Numbered from the stretch's first letter, positions 7,711 through 16,885 are shown. The stretch: DNA of 64,000 bases from Nitrospirota bacterium (GCA_016217675.1 JACRHC010000027.1:1-64000); one strand, 5' to 3'. Translations and numbers: made by a program. Notes: generated from the sequence alone by a model not told the origin.

Positions 7711-8580
7711 CTTATCCTCCTTTGTAACTGCTTCTGTTTTCTCTTTATTGTCGCTGCCTGCAGCCTCTTCCGCATTGATCTCCTTGAGAAAGGTGCCGAA
7801 ATCGACTGAATCAGGCCCGACCTCCTTTGCCTGAGCATGGATCGAAGTCTGCGCCTCTGCTGCCTTCATTTTTTCATCCCTGAGCCGGTACCCTTCCATC
7901 AGGATATAGGTCAGGGGCGACTGTATATTCCGCGTCTTTCTTCTGCAGATGCTCTCGATCTCAATCTCAGGATCATCCCAGCAGACCATGTCGAGCGCAG
8001 CCTTCTCATGCTCGTCAATTCCGTTGTCAGCGTCGATAAGCACACCCTCCTGAAAATAGAGGAATCCTTTTCTGCCGTGAGAACCTATCCTGAGTGTGCA
8101 GGTCTTCTTCTCCATCTCAACGAGCTGCAGGAACGCCGGCAGCGTAATGCCCTGGATATAGCCCTTTGAGACCGCATTCAGTTCTGCAAAGATATGATCA
8201 ACAAACTCCTGAAAATCGATCGGTTTTTCAAGGATCGTGAATGCGCCGAGGCTCTTCAGCCTGGCCTTGATCTCAGGCGTGCAGTATGCGCTCATCATGA
8301 TAACCGGGATATTCGGATGCTTTTTGCTCATATGCGCAAGAAGACCAAACCCGTCCATCTCCGGCATCTTCAGGTCAGAGACCACAAGGTCCACCTTGGT
8401 TGAGCTGAGCACATCCACGGCAACCCTGCCGTTCTGGGCAGTCAGGGTATTAAAGTCGGCGGCGTATGCATCAAGCCCCTGAAGCAGGCTCAGGAGAAAT
8501 GATTTCTCGTCATCAACGATCAGTACATTTTTCATTTTGCCGTTGTTTTCCATAAGCGCTCTGAATAGTGCAATACACAT
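7351..8580 (-). CDS. response regulator: receiver + DUF4388 + roadblock/LC7 domain
   Basis: A 409-residue three-domain protein. The receiver (about 16-135) has DDE, VVSDLKMPEMDG with the phospho-acceptor Asp, and LEKPID with the conserved Lys. A DUF4388 domain (about 140-240, from GYIQGITLPAFLQLVEMEKK) follows, then an acidic linker and a roadblock/LC7 domain (about 291-409). Roadblock domains usually modulate Ras-like MglA GTPases, but none is in this window. The true start may be Met16 (8535), where homology begins. Neither candidate has a clear Shine-Dalgarno. A perfect ribosome site inside the gene marks a nested start for the last domain. Confidence 0.88.
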   Translation of the reverse strand: MCIALFRALMENNGKMKNVLIVDDEKSFLLSLLQGLDAYAADFNTLTAQNGRVAVDVLSSTKVDLVVSDLKMPEMDGFGLLAHMSKKHPNIPVIMMSAYCTPEIKARLKSLGAFTILEKPIDFQEFVDHIFAELNAVSKGYIQGITLPAFLQLVEMEKKTCTLRIGSHGRKGFLYFQEGVLIDADNGIDEHEKAALDMVCWDDPEIEIESICRRKTRNIQSPLTYILMEGYRLRDEKMKAAEAQTSIHAQAKEVGPDSVDFGTFLKEINAEEAAGSDNKEKTEAVTKEDKMATTKEILNELAKIQSVDAVCLVARDGFLLDSIARTGIDTEMIGAIASSGFGASESMGRQLGKGNMAISMIEFEKGPVMLSPVGDDAFLVIIADKDANLGMIRLKLKKHCGELAVAAAI

Positions 8581-8873
8581 GCCAGAAGGAAAGAGAGCTG
8601 ATTGAAGCTGGGCTGAAGATTATGAAGGGTTATATATCAGGCAGTTACGCATTGAGTTATTCTCTGCTGCCTCTTTGATCGCTGGGGTTCAGCTGATGCA
8701 GAGTGGCTAATGCATTTTGGCCTATGCAGTCTGATCAGAATTTAGGGCAATGAAAAATGATGGCAAAAAGACAATGCTCATATTGACCAGAGGTTCTCCA
8801 TCAAGGTGTGTTTTACTGCATCCTGCACATACAAGTTGAGCGGGATCCCCGCTGCAACGACTGGTTATTCATT
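8581..8873. other. intergenic stretch, probable promoter region of the response regulator
   Basis: This 293-nt stretch lies between the 5' end of the response regulator gene and the 3' end of the DUF2330 gene. On the minus strand it must carry the promoter for the 8.6-6.7 kb operon. AT-rich TATATAAC is visible near 8628-8635, but I cannot pair it with a convincing -35. I see no ORF, hairpin or repeat of note. Confidence 0.4.
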
Positions 8874-10829
8874 TCAACGCCAGCTTGTTATATCTTTACT
8901 CTCGCCTGCGCCACCGGGTTCATTGTCTTCACCATAGGAGTAAAGATCGTAATCCACATACTTGCTGTCGCTTTGCGCTTTATTACCCGGTGAGTTATAA
9001 CGATATGAGTCTTGCAGGCTTAAGGAAAGTTCGCCTGAAATATATGGACCTTTCCATCTCTTTAGTCCCGGGTTAGTCGTAAGCGCTCTTAGACCTTGGG
9101 CGGTCGTCGGATACTGGCCCATGTCTTTCTTATAGTTATCGAGAGCCCTCTCTATTTTATTTACTCGTCTTTCGAATTGATGCATGTCTGACAGCGATAA
9201 TGACGAATATTTAGACAGAATAGTCTCCAGATCAAACCCTCCATATTTGTAAAGATACTCTCCTCCTCGAATATTACGCGAATGGTGACCTGGAGATTGA
9301 TAATAATACGGGTTATTCCAAGGGTCTGTCGAAATTGAATCTTTCAGATAAGGTCCGCTCCAGCCCCTTACTCCTGAATTCGTGATAAGGGCTTTAAGTC
9401 CCTGAATACTGGAGGGATACTCTCCCGTATCCTTCTTATACTTTTCGAGGGCTTTCTCCAAATCCCGAAGCCGGATTTTGGCAACTGTTGAGCGTCGTGA
9501 CATAAAACCGCTCGCAGTGGTCACGTTAATCTTCGGAAGAATAATATAGATCAAGCCAGTGCCCAAAATGCAAATACATAGTGATGGCAGTATTATATGT
9601 GTGAGAACATACAAACGACCTTTTCGTTTAACAAGAAATGAGGCAACAATTAAACTTAAACCCCAAGCGAACAGTATGTAGAAAAATGATTCGGTAAACG
9701 CTCCCTGTCTGCTGTAGTATTGTCTGATATATGGCGCAAAGCTGGTAAACTTTACTACGTAGTCATTAGTCATTTTTGCGGCGTCCAACGTGCCAACAAA
9801 ACTGGTTACGACACATTCAGGCCAGAGGATCTCCTTTGCATAAGGATGTGAAAGAAATTGCTCAAATTGTTTGCCTTTAAATACATCGTATTGATTTTCA
9901 TCTCCTCTTTTGTCAAGAAGAGCATACCTATCTGAAAATTCAACCGCTGGCTTTTCGGTTGCGCAAGCAAGCGTGGCCGTTTCTGCCCCAACTACAAAAA
10001 GACGCAAGAAAACATTTGTCTCCGACAATGCCGTTAATCGCATTGGATAAACGGGTTTTGATATCGGAAATCTGACAAGCAAAGGATGCGGTACGCTAAA
10101 GCCCCCTTCCTGCCTTTTGAGCTTTGCGACTAAGAAGATCCAATGCTGTTTGATATAGTCATTTACAATCGGTACTCCATTTGCCGGTATTCTTATGAAC
10201 TGATTCGCATCCAACCATGCATTTAAGTTATCTGCGCCGGCAGCATTTAATACAGCCACCTCGTAATTGCCTATATCAACCTGCTTTTTTACATCGACTC
10301 CGCCTATGCGAACTACTTCCTTCATGTCCCCCGCATTGTAAGAAAGCTTCGGTCCAACCAATGCCAATATTAATAGTCCCAGGATAACCACGCCCAATAA
10401 CTCTATCAAGCTTAGCTTCCTAACGCAGCAAAGATCTATTCTCATGAAAATGTGACCGGCAAACAATAAGGTGAGAACAACAAATGTAATAAGGACCGGC
10501 TTCACACGGTCGTGAATAATTACCGGTTCCGTATTGTTTGAAAATACGTTAAGAAGTTCTTTTGGTGCTTTCTTAAGCTCTACTGGCTCAACGGGAAGGG
10601 GAATGATCCAGCCAAAGTTCTGACCTTCAGCATTTAAAGATGATTCTATAATCAGAGTCTCCACCCCACCCTTATAGCTGAGAATCGCCCGTTGAGCTGG
10701 TATTTCAGGAAGCTTTCTGAATGCACGATCCGGGATGTACACCCCATCAGCCCATACGGTTTCCGCTATCGCCACGAGCTGCAACAAGAGAGAAACAAGT
10801 AATATTAGTATTTTCATATTTCTATGCAT
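8874..10829 (-). CDS. DUF2330 membrane protein fused to two tandem GspG-type pseudopilin domains
   Basis: A 651-residue protein. A signal peptide (1-28) leads into a DUF2330-like region (ILSYKGGVETLIIESSL, FGWIIPLPVEP). Hydrophobic segments lie near 110-130, 140-160, 375-395 and 405-430. From residue 443 two copies of the periplasmic domain of the major type II pseudopilin GspG follow: KDTGEYPSSIQGLKAL with STDPWNNPYYYQSPG (443-533) and KDMGQYPTTAQGLRAL with YRYNSPG and DYDLYSYGEDNEPGGAG (about 548-651). The second copy keeps the calcium-loop signature and DITSW ending. The prepilin N-terminal helix and cleavage site are absent, so this is not a pilin but a pilin-fold display. The start may be Met5. 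Confidence 0.8.
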   Translation of the reverse strand: MHRNMKILILLVSLLLQLVAIAETVWADGVYIPDRAFRKLPEIPAQRAILSYKGGVETLIIESSLNAEGQNFGWIIPLPVEPVELKKAPKELLNVFSNNTEPVIIHDRVKPVLITFVVLTLLFAGHIFMRIDLCCVRKLSLIELLGVVILGLLILALVGPKLSYNAGDMKEVVRIGGVDVKKQVDIGNYEVAVLNAAGADNLNAWLDANQFIRIPANGVPIVNDYIKQHWIFLVAKLKRQEGGFSVPHPLLVRFPISKPVYPMRLTALSETNVFLRLFVVGAETATLACATEKPAVEFSDRYALLDKRGDENQYDVFKGKQFEQFLSHPYAKEILWPECVVTSFVGTLDAAKMTNDYVVKFTSFAPYIRQYYSRQGAFTESFFYILFAWGLSLIVASFLVKRKGRLYVLTHIILPSLCICILGTGLIYIILPKINVTTASGFMSRRSTVAKIRLRDLEKALEKYKKDTGEYPSSIQGLKALITNSGVRGWSGPYLKDSISTDPWNNPYYYQSPGHHSRNIRGGEYLYKYGGFDLETILSKYSSLSLSDMHQFERRVNKIERALDNYKKDMGQYPTTAQGLRALTTNPGLKRWKGPYISGELSLSLQDSYRYNSPGNKAQSDSKYVDYDLYSYGEDNEPGGAGESKDITSWR

Positions 10830-11118
10830 AAAGAAGAAGTAACCCGCTGGCTCAACTACCTTGAATGAAAATCAAACCAGCATTAACACCAGTCGGGGTG
10901 ATTGCCGCCTTATGGGACTCATAAGCGAGATAATAGCATAGCCCTCTCGTCTTGTGAAGGAAAAGCTAACTAAATCAAGGGGTATGCAGTGAAATGTGCT
11001 GAATATCAGAAGCGTGGCTCAGAACGACGAGGTTGACCAGTGGTGGCAATCACCTAAAACTCGTCGAGATGATTCGCCATATGGTTGAGCCATTTGTCAG
11101 CAGTTTTTTTGCTATATT
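10830..11118. other. intergenic stretch upstream of the DUF2330 fusion gene
   Basis: These 289 nt separate two minus-strand genes. The part nearest 10830 should hold the promoter of the DUF2330 fusion gene. I see no convincing ORF, RNA structure or repeat here. Confidence 0.35.
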
Positions 11119-11733
11119 TCACATACACGTAGCGAAGCCGAGCAACTTTCCGGAGTCCACTTTGAATGCCCAGACTCTCACGTGGCCAAAGTCTTCACTT
11201 GGCCATCCCCACATGGCTACAATGATCCAAATATCATTTTTTCCATTATTTGCAAGATAAGCCGCGACCGGGAGTAAAGGTAGCCCCATTGTGTTCTCTT
11301 TTTCAATATAATCAATACAGCGTCGCAGACTGACTAAATCAAATTTCTTGAAGCCAGCCTCATGTAATAATGCTGTCTTATAATCACTCCATTTGGAAAC
11401 CCAATTTTCGCTCGATACTCCATTGAATATTTTTGGATGAGGCGTATTGAAAAACATAGGCAGGGTACGGTCAATGAATTGTCGTGACGGTGAATCAATG
11501 TTAAGATTAATTCGTCTGACATCAACATAGTTTATTAGAAGAGTTGGATCAACAGTCTCAGCATCAGATGGCACATTAAAGATTAATTTGTCACCTGTTA
11601 CGCTTCCATAATGATTCCACCAATTACGAACTATTGGTGCTCCGAAAAGGACAGTGACGATTATTATGATTAATATTGTTCTTATCATTCTGCTAAGAAT
11701 GTGCTGCGCCCCACGGGAATTTTCCGATTCCAT
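11119..11733 (-). CDS. membrane-anchored protein of unknown function
   Basis: A 204-residue protein with one N-terminal membrane helix (MIRTILIIIIVTVLFGAPIV, residues 16-35) and a soluble extracytoplasmic part. The ending FGHVRVWAFKVDSGKLLGFA resembles the strand-turn-strand of PepSY-like domains, and the neighbouring 364-residue protein ends in a similar way (HVRIDAETGELLYAEHI). No family is recognised. AT-rich like its neighbours. It sits 32 nt downstream of that gene on the same strand, so the two probably form one operon. Confidence 0.65.
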   Translation of the reverse strand: MESENSRGAQHILSRMIRTILIIIIVTVLFGAPIVRNWWNHYGSVTGDKLIFNVPSDAETVDPTLLINYVDVRRINLNIDSPSRQFIDRTLPMFFNTPHPKIFNGVSSENWVSKWSDYKTALLHEAGFKKFDLVSLRRCIDYIEKENTMGLPLLPVAAYLANNGKNDIWIIVAMWGWPSEDFGHVRVWAFKVDSGKLLGFATCM

Positions 11734-11765
11734 AAGCGGAATGATAGCTTAGTTATATGCCGCCA

Positions 11766-12860
11766 TTACTTCAACAAGTTGGCAATCAGAAGTGGTATAT
11801 GCTCAGCATACAATAGTTCGCCTGTTTCGGCATCAATTCTTACGTGGAAACTTCTCAATGGATTACCCCACTGACGCCATAATTTCCATTCTTTTATAGT
11901 CGCTTCATTTTTTTCCTCGTAAGAGAGCTCATCATACGGCTTATCAGGCAGAATAACGCCACCGGTGAAGTAAATAGATATGACCCATGCAAGTCTTGAC
12001 GACCGTTGTGTTGTTGGCCCAATAAGCTTGTCTCCTTCAGTTGGATGACGAGGATGATCGGGCTGTATTATAAGAAGTTTAGCACGCGCTCCATATAACG
12101 AATCGGCTTGCTTATAAACTTCACCAAATATGAGCTTGGTAAATATATTCCATGCGCTTTGCAGGGCTTCGTGCTCCTTAATTTTGACTTCAGTTGAACA
12201 TTCTGTCCCCATATAGACCTTACTATAAAAAGCTATTTCACCAGTCTTATCCCATACACCAATCTTGATCTTGTCAAATTGATAGTTGTAGCCATTTCTT
12301 TTTCGTATGAAGTAGGCATTCCAAATTCCCTCTCCCTTTTCCTTTTCTATTCTATCAATTACCATATCTGAAGGAATCTGGATTTTTTCGGCAATCGATA
12401 ACAGCGACTGACGAATATTTAGACCCCCTTCAGACCTACTACTTTTATCGTTTTGCCTTCGTCCTTCAAAGTAGTTAAAATATTCAACTTCATGAGAATC
12501 ACACCCAACATATATGCGGCCTCTCATGCCTCCGTCAGGATATTCAAAGATTAAGCCCTTTGCTATTCTTGAACCTGGATAATCAAGATTTGACCCCGCC
12601 TTTATAACTGGCTCGAAATTGAAGTCGATATTGACTTTACGGAGAAACGTATTTGCATTCAGTATGGCTTCATCATTTGATAATCGGCAATCTAATTCAT
12701 ATAGCTTATTTGGGAAAAAAGCATGTAGGAACATATTGCCAAAGTTAAATGTATACCGAAAAAGATAAGGACCAACGAGCAAAAAAGGAAGCAAAAGCAA
12801 GCCAACTTGTATTATCTTTTTCACGTTTATTTTCATTTGAACTCGACACCATTCTATCAT
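11766..12860 (-). CDS. membrane-anchored protein with PepSY-like C-terminus, unknown function
   Basis: A 364-residue protein with one N-terminal membrane helix (IIQVGLLLLPFLLVGPYLF, about 15-33) and a long outside domain. Near residues 55-65 the pattern SNDEAILNANTFLRKVNID, and at the C-terminus FHVRIDAETGELLYAE, suggest repeated PepSY-type folds, but this is only a visual likeness. The start could be Met9 (MKINVKK). It shares AT-rich composition and probably an operon with the gene at 11119-11733. Confidence 0.65.
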   Translation of the reverse strand: MIEWCRVQMKINVKKIIQVGLLLLPFLLVGPYLFRYTFNFGNMFLHAFFPNKLYELDCRLSNDEAILNANTFLRKVNIDFNFEPVIKAGSNLDYPGSRIAKGLIFEYPDGGMRGRIYVGCDSHEVEYFNYFEGRRQNDKSSRSEGGLNIRQSLLSIAEKIQIPSDMVIDRIEKEKGEGIWNAYFIRKRNGYNYQFDKIKIGVWDKTGEIAFYSKVYMGTECSTEVKIKEHEALQSAWNIFTKLIFGEVYKQADSLYGARAKLLIIQPDHPRHPTEGDKLIGPTTQRSSRLAWVISIYFTGGVILPDKPYDELSYEEKNEATIKEWKLWRQWGNPLRSFHVRIDAETGELLYAEHIPLLIANLLK

Positions 12861-12890
12861 GCCTCGCCCCTGCTGCGTTCAGGAAGAAGT

Positions 12891-13076
12891 TTAGTCGCCG
12901 CCCCTTTTCATTTTTAATGACGATTTGACTATTACTATGCAGATTAAGACAATAAACCCGCCTATCAAGCCCCATGCTCCGAATATAGCCGTAGAGGTTA
13001 ATAATCCCACGATTAATATTACTGCACCGACAAAGACAGAAAAGAAAGACCAGGATTTACTCATTTGTTCTGTCAT
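12891..13076 (-). CDS. small two-helix membrane protein
   Basis: A predicted 61-residue protein with two hydrophobic segments (FFSVFVGAVILIVGLLTSTAI and GLIGGFIVLICIVIV) and a basic tail (KSSLKMKRGGD). Its 5' end overlaps the last 20 nt of the sigma-54 regulator gene. The second Met (codon 5) overlaps that gene's stop as ATGAGTAA, which would suit translational coupling. No strong ribosome site is seen. Function unknown. Confidence 0.5.
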   Translation of the reverse strand: MTEQMSKSWSFFSVFVGAVILIVGLLTSTAIFGAWGLIGGFIVLICIVIVKSSLKMKRGGD

Positions 13077-14433
13077 AATTATATTTCTTCAGCTTTCTCT
13101 TCAGGGTGGAAAGGGATATGCCGACAGCGCGTGCTGCGCGGCTGAGGTTGCCTGCATGCTCTGTGAGGGCAGCAAGGATATGGTTCTTCTCAATGTCATC
13201 AAGCGTTACTGACGAACCTGCTGCAGGTTTATGCTCAGCTGCCCGCAAGGGCTGTGCCGCCTTTCTTGTTGCTGCCGCGAGCAGTTCAGCCGGCTGCAGT
13301 TCAGCACCCTGCTGCAGGATAGCTGCCCGTTCGAGAATATTTCTCAGTTCCCGCACATTACCTGGCCAGTCATACTGCATCAGCTTTTCTATCTGACCTT
13401 CTGCAAGCCTCAGCTGTCTTCCCTTTGCAACCTTCGTAATAAGGACATCACAAAGCGCCGGGATATCTTCTCTTCTTTCCCTTAAGGGCGGCAGGTGAAT
13501 TTTTATAACACCAAGGCGGTAATAGAGGTCCTCCCTGAATGTCCTGGCCTTGATCGCCTTTTCAAGGTCAACGCTCGTGGCGGCAATGACCCTGACCTGG
13601 GCATGGAGAGGCGTTGTGCCACCGAGCCTGCGGCATGTCCCATCGTCGAGGACCCCCAGAAGTTTTGCCTGCAGCGCCATAGGCATCTCGCCGATCTCAT
13701 CAAGGAAGATCGTCCCTCCTTCAGCCATCTCGAACATGCCTTTCTTCATGGCCACTGCGCCGGTAAATGCGCCTTTTTCATAACCGAAGAGTTCGGCCTC
13801 GATCAGACTTTCAGGAAGGGCTGCACAGTTGATGCTGATGAACGGGGACTGCCTGAACTGGCATCCGTAATGGATTGAGCGCGCCGCAACGTTCTTGCCT
13901 GATCCGGTCTCGCCTGTGATCAGGACCGGCGCATCAGCATTGGCAGCAAGCTTAATGAGCCGATGGATATCTGCAATTGCCCTGCTCTGTCCAACCGGCA
14001 CATGTTCCTCACGTTCCCTGTCTGAACAATAATTCTGAAACTGCTCGACCTTTTCAAGCCCGAGAATACGCAAGGCCTGAGTCATGGCAAGCCCAAGCTC
14101 TTCAAGCTCAAAGGGTTTTGAGAGATAGTCAAAAGCCCCTGCCCTGACAGCCTTTACAGCATTGTCAAAGCTCGGAAAGGCTGTGGTAAAGATGATCTTT
14201 GTCTGGGTGTTGAAATTCAGGATTGCAGGACAGAGGGTATAGCCTTCAGCATCAGGAAGCTGCTGGTCAAGGAGCATAAGATCAATCCGGTTTTTTGAGC
14301 AGATATCAAGGCATTCTCTGGCTGTGTGAGCAACAGATACTTCTGTGTCATCGGCCTTAAGATATTCTGCAACTGACATGCAGAAATTCCTGTCGTCATC
14401 AACGATCAGGATGCTCCTCTTTATCTTATGCAT
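13057..14433 (-). CDS. sigma-54-dependent NtrC-family response regulator
   Basis: A 458-residue regulator: receiver (about 7-120, DLMLLDQQLPDAEG with the phospho-Asp), AAA+ domain (about 145-375) with Walker A GETGSGKN, the sigma-54 contact loop GAFTGA, and Walker B GTIFLDEIGE, and a Fis-type helix-turn-helix at the C-terminus (GNLSRAARAVGISLSTLKRK). It should activate sigma-54 promoters on phosphorylation by the histidine kinase encoded just upstream, whose gene overlaps it by 8 nt (ATGCATAA). The operon begins with murA, which hints at an envelope-related signal. Target promoters are not evident in this window. Confidence 0.92.
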   Translation of the reverse strand: MHKIKRSILIVDDDRNFCMSVAEYLKADDTEVSVAHTARECLDICSKNRIDLMLLDQQLPDAEGYTLCPAILNFNTQTKIIFTTAFPSFDNAVKAVRAGAFDYLSKPFELEELGLAMTQALRILGLEKVEQFQNYCSDREREEHVPVGQSRAIADIHRLIKLAANADAPVLITGETGSGKNVAARSIHYGCQFRQSPFISINCAALPESLIEAELFGYEKGAFTGAVAMKKGMFEMAEGGTIFLDEIGEMPMALQAKLLGVLDDGTCRRLGGTTPLHAQVRVIAATSVDLEKAIKARTFREDLYYRLGVIKIHLPPLRERREDIPALCDVLITKVAKGRQLRLAEGQIEKLMQYDWPGNVRELRNILERAAILQQGAELQPAELLAAATRKAAQPLRAAEHKPAAGSSVTLDDIEKNHILAALTEHAGNLSRAARAVGISLSTLKRKLKKYNYDRTNE

Positions 14434-15532
14434 TGCAGCTTTGACTGATGGGAAGGCTCAGGATAACAATAGTCCCGATCCCTTCCTGGCTCTCGACCTC
14501 AACCGTCCCGTTCATTTTGAACATCATCTTCTTTATGATCACCAGGCCCAGACCGGTCCCGTGGCTTTTGGTAGTCGAAAAAGGCTGGAACAGATGTTTT
14601 TTCTGCTCCTCAGGCATACCGCAGCCATTGTCCCTTATCCTGATTACGAGCCTGCTGTCAGACCTGAGCGTGCTGATCATGATCTCGGGCGATTCGATGT
14701 CCTGAAGGGCGTCCGAGGCGTTGGTCAGGACATTCAGCATCACATGCTGCAGGGCACGCGGGTCAAACAGACCATATTCAGCATCAGGTCTGTAGAAGGT
14801 CTTGATCCTGATCTTATGGGTGCTGAAGTCGCGTTCGACCATAGCAAGAAGGTTGTTCATGAAGGATGCGATATGGACCTCCCGGCATTCAGGGTTCTCA
14901 TACATGCTGAAGTTCTTGAGGTCTTTAAGAAGGACTTCGACCCTGCCGATGTCCGAAAGCATCCTGTCGAGAAACTCATTGACCGCTTCTTTTGAATAGG
15001 CTGCAAGGTTCTTCTTGCATACAGCAAGCGTTGTCTTGATAGAATTTATCGGGTTGCCTAATTCATGCCTGATACCGGAGAAAATATAGCCAAGGTTGTC
15101 CATGGTATTCACCGCCTCTGCTATGGCCTGGAGCCTGGTCTTTTCCGTTATGTCCGTCACATAGACCCAGAGATAGGTGTCTGAAATAAGATAAATGGTA
15201 TAGCCGATAAACTTGTTGCCGTACCGAATAGTGCGCGGCTCCATGAGGGTGGCAGCCAAAAACGGTATTTCGATGTCCGAGAGAAGGAGCGAGACCAGCG
15301 CTTCGTAGTCCTTCGGTTGTATCGTGCCTTTGAATATTTCGACCGCCAGCTTGTTCTGGAAAAAAACTTCCTTCTTCGAGATATCAAAGCCGATGATGCC
15401 GAGGTTGATATCATCAAGGATGTTGGCATAGATGCACTCCCCAAGACAGGGCGTCTTGCTGATCGGGCATGACTTGCCCTCACCCCGGTGGGAACAGGTG
15501 ACTGTCTGTTCGTTAGCGCCTGCGTTATTCAT
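14426..15532 (-). CDS. sensor histidine kinase with N-terminal cysteine cluster
   Basis: A 368-residue cytosolic kinase without membrane helices. The first 40 residues hold Cys13, His15, Cys22, Cys29 and Cys33 (CSHRGEGKSCPISKTPC), a possible metal or Fe-S site. A PAS-like domain follows (ILDDINLGIIGFDISKKEVF). The H-box is IRHELGNPINSIKTTL. The ATPase domain has NVLTNASDAL, RDNGCGMPEEQ and GTGLGLVII. It phosphorylates the overlapping NtrC-type regulator. GAGG lies 5 nt from the ATG. murA ends 18 nt upstream. A cytosolic redox or metal signal is inferred from the cysteines. Confidence 0.9.
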   Translation of the reverse strand: MNNAGANEQTVTCSHRGEGKSCPISKTPCLGECIYANILDDINLGIIGFDISKKEVFFQNKLAVEIFKGTIQPKDYEALVSLLLSDIEIPFLAATLMEPRTIRYGNKFIGYTIYLISDTYLWVYVTDITEKTRLQAIAEAVNTMDNLGYIFSGIRHELGNPINSIKTTLAVCKKNLAAYSKEAVNEFLDRMLSDIGRVEVLLKDLKNFSMYENPECREVHIASFMNNLLAMVERDFSTHKIRIKTFYRPDAEYGLFDPRALQHVMLNVLTNASDALQDIESPEIMISTLRSDSRLVIRIRDNGCGMPEEQKKHLFQPFSTTKSHGTGLGLVIIKKMMFKMNGTVEVESQEGIGTIVILSLPISQSCNA

Positions 15533-15550
15533 AGGACCTCGTTACAGGGC

Positions 15551-16804
15551 TTATTCTTTTTCCCGTGTTATGTCAGCCCCGATTTTTATCAGCTTCTCTT
15601 CGATCTTCTCATACCCTCTGTCAAGGTGATATATCCTCTTTATGGTTGTCTCGCCTTCAGCAGCAAGAGCAGCCACAATGAGCGAGGCACTCGCCCTCAG
15701 ATCAGTTGCCATGAGCGGAGCTCCCTTGATCTTCCTGGCTCCCCTGATCGTGGCTATACCGCCTTCGGTCGAGATATCTGCGCCCATCCTTTTCAGTTCT
15801 GCAACGTGCATAAAGCGGTTCTCAAATATCTTCTCGGATATCACGCTGGTGCCCTCGGCAATGCACATCATGGCCATGAGCTGGGCCTGCATATCAGTCG
15901 GGAATCCCGGATAGGGCATGGTTGTTGTGCTGACTGCCTTCAGCCTTTGCGGACCGATCGCCCTGATGCCTGTCTTCACAGGCCTAAAGACAATACCGGT
16001 ATCAGTCAGCTTGTTGATCACTGCATCAAGATGGTCAGGCCTGCAGTTCCTGATCGTGATATCGCCTCCGGTTATGCCTGCTATTGCCATAAACGTGCCT
16101 GTCTCTATCCTGTCCGGAATGATTGTATGCCTGAGCGGCTTCAGTTTTTTTACACCTTCTATCTCGATGACACTCTCTCCGGCACCTTTTATCTTTGCTC
16201 CCATGGAAATGAGGGCATTCGCAAGATCAACCACCTCAGGCTCGCGTGCAGCGTTCTCTAAATAGGTCTTTCCCTCTGCAAGCGTTGCAGCCATCATCAG
16301 GTTTTCGGTGCCGGTCACGGTCGGGATGTCAAAATTAATATGCGCGCCCCTGAGCTTCTTTGCCTTTGCAATCACATACCCTGAATCGAGCGTTATGGCT
16401 GCCCCCATCTTTTCAAGGCCCATCAGATGGAGGTTTATGGGCCGTGCGCCGATCGCGCATCCGCCGGGAAGCGATACCTTTGCCTTGCCAAGCCGGGCAA
16501 CAAGCGGGCCTAACACGAGCACAGATGCGCGCATGGTGCTGACCAGATCATAGGGGGCTTCGAAATTCTTTATGGTTGTGCAGTCAAGGATGGCCTTGTT
16601 CTTTTCAAGGTGAAAACCGGCCCCAAGATTTGCAATCAGACGCCCCATAGTGGAGACATCTCTGAGGTGAGGGGCATTTCTGAGAATATGTTCGCCGGAA
16701 GCAAGAAGGGTCGCAGCCATGATCGGAAGCGCAGCATTCTTCGATCCGCTGATCGTGACAATGCCTTTCAGCTTTTTACCGCCTTTAATAACGAGCTTGT
16801 CCAG
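15551..16804 (-). CDS. murA: UDP-N-acetylglucosamine 1-carboxyvinyltransferase, non-ATG start
   Basis: First committed step of peptidoglycan synthesis: transfer of enolpyruvate from PEP to UDP-GlcNAc in the cytosol. Homology extends 28 codons upstream of the first ATG (16720): [19 protein letters not shown] then SKNAALPIM, the universal MurA N-terminus. In that frame a stop lies just upstream, and the only possible starts are CTG (16802-16804) or ATT (16805-16807). GGGGAG stands 6 nt before the CTG. This gives 417 residues, against 419 in E. coli. The catalytic cysteine is in [16 protein letters not shown] (Cys116), so fosfomycin sensitivity is expected. It heads an operon with the histidine kinase and regulator. 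Confidence 0.93.
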   Translation of the reverse strand: MDKLVIKGGKKLKGIVTISGSKNAALPIMAATLLASGEHILRNAPHLRDVSTMGRLIANLGAGFHLEKNKAILDCTTIKNFEAPYDLVSTMRASVLVLGPLVARLGKAKVSLPGGCAIGARPINLHLMGLEKMGAAITLDSGYVIAKAKKLRGAHINFDIPTVTGTENLMMAATLAEGKTYLENAAREPEVVDLANALISMGAKIKGAGESVIEIEGVKKLKPLRHTIIPDRIETGTFMAIAGITGGDITIRNCRPDHLDAVINKLTDTGIVFRPVKTGIRAIGPQRLKAVSTTTMPYPGFPTDMQAQLMAMMCIAEGTSVISEKIFENRFMHVAELKRMGADISTEGGIATIRGARKIKGAPLMATDLRASASLIVAALAAEGETTIKRIYHLDRGYEKIEEKLIKIGADITREKE

Positions 16805-16870
16805 AATAGCCTCCCCTTACAACTTTTCGGTATTGTAATACAAAAGAACTTATTTGGCATAACCGAAATA

Positions 16871-16879
16871 TGGTATATT
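16871..16879 (+). promoter_or_regulatory. extended -10 promoter (TGGTATATT), leaderless configuration
   Basis: TGG-TATATT ends 6 nt before the ATG of the HicB-like gene, and there is no Shine-Dalgarno between them. Transcription would start at or next to the ATG. A weak TTGGCA lies 14 nt upstream of the -10. Confidence 0.45.
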
Positions 16880-16885
16880 TCAGAC

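Noticed and set aside
7351-8580. The response regulator-roadblock gene as two genes wrongly joined by a sequencing error
   Set aside because: The linker is continuous, charged and in frame with normal codon use. A fusion with an internal start explains the data without invoking an error.
13057-15532. Sigma-54 (-24/-12) promoters for the two activators in this window
   Set aside because: I looked for TGGCAC-N5-TTGC patterns in the intergenic regions and found no convincing case by eye.
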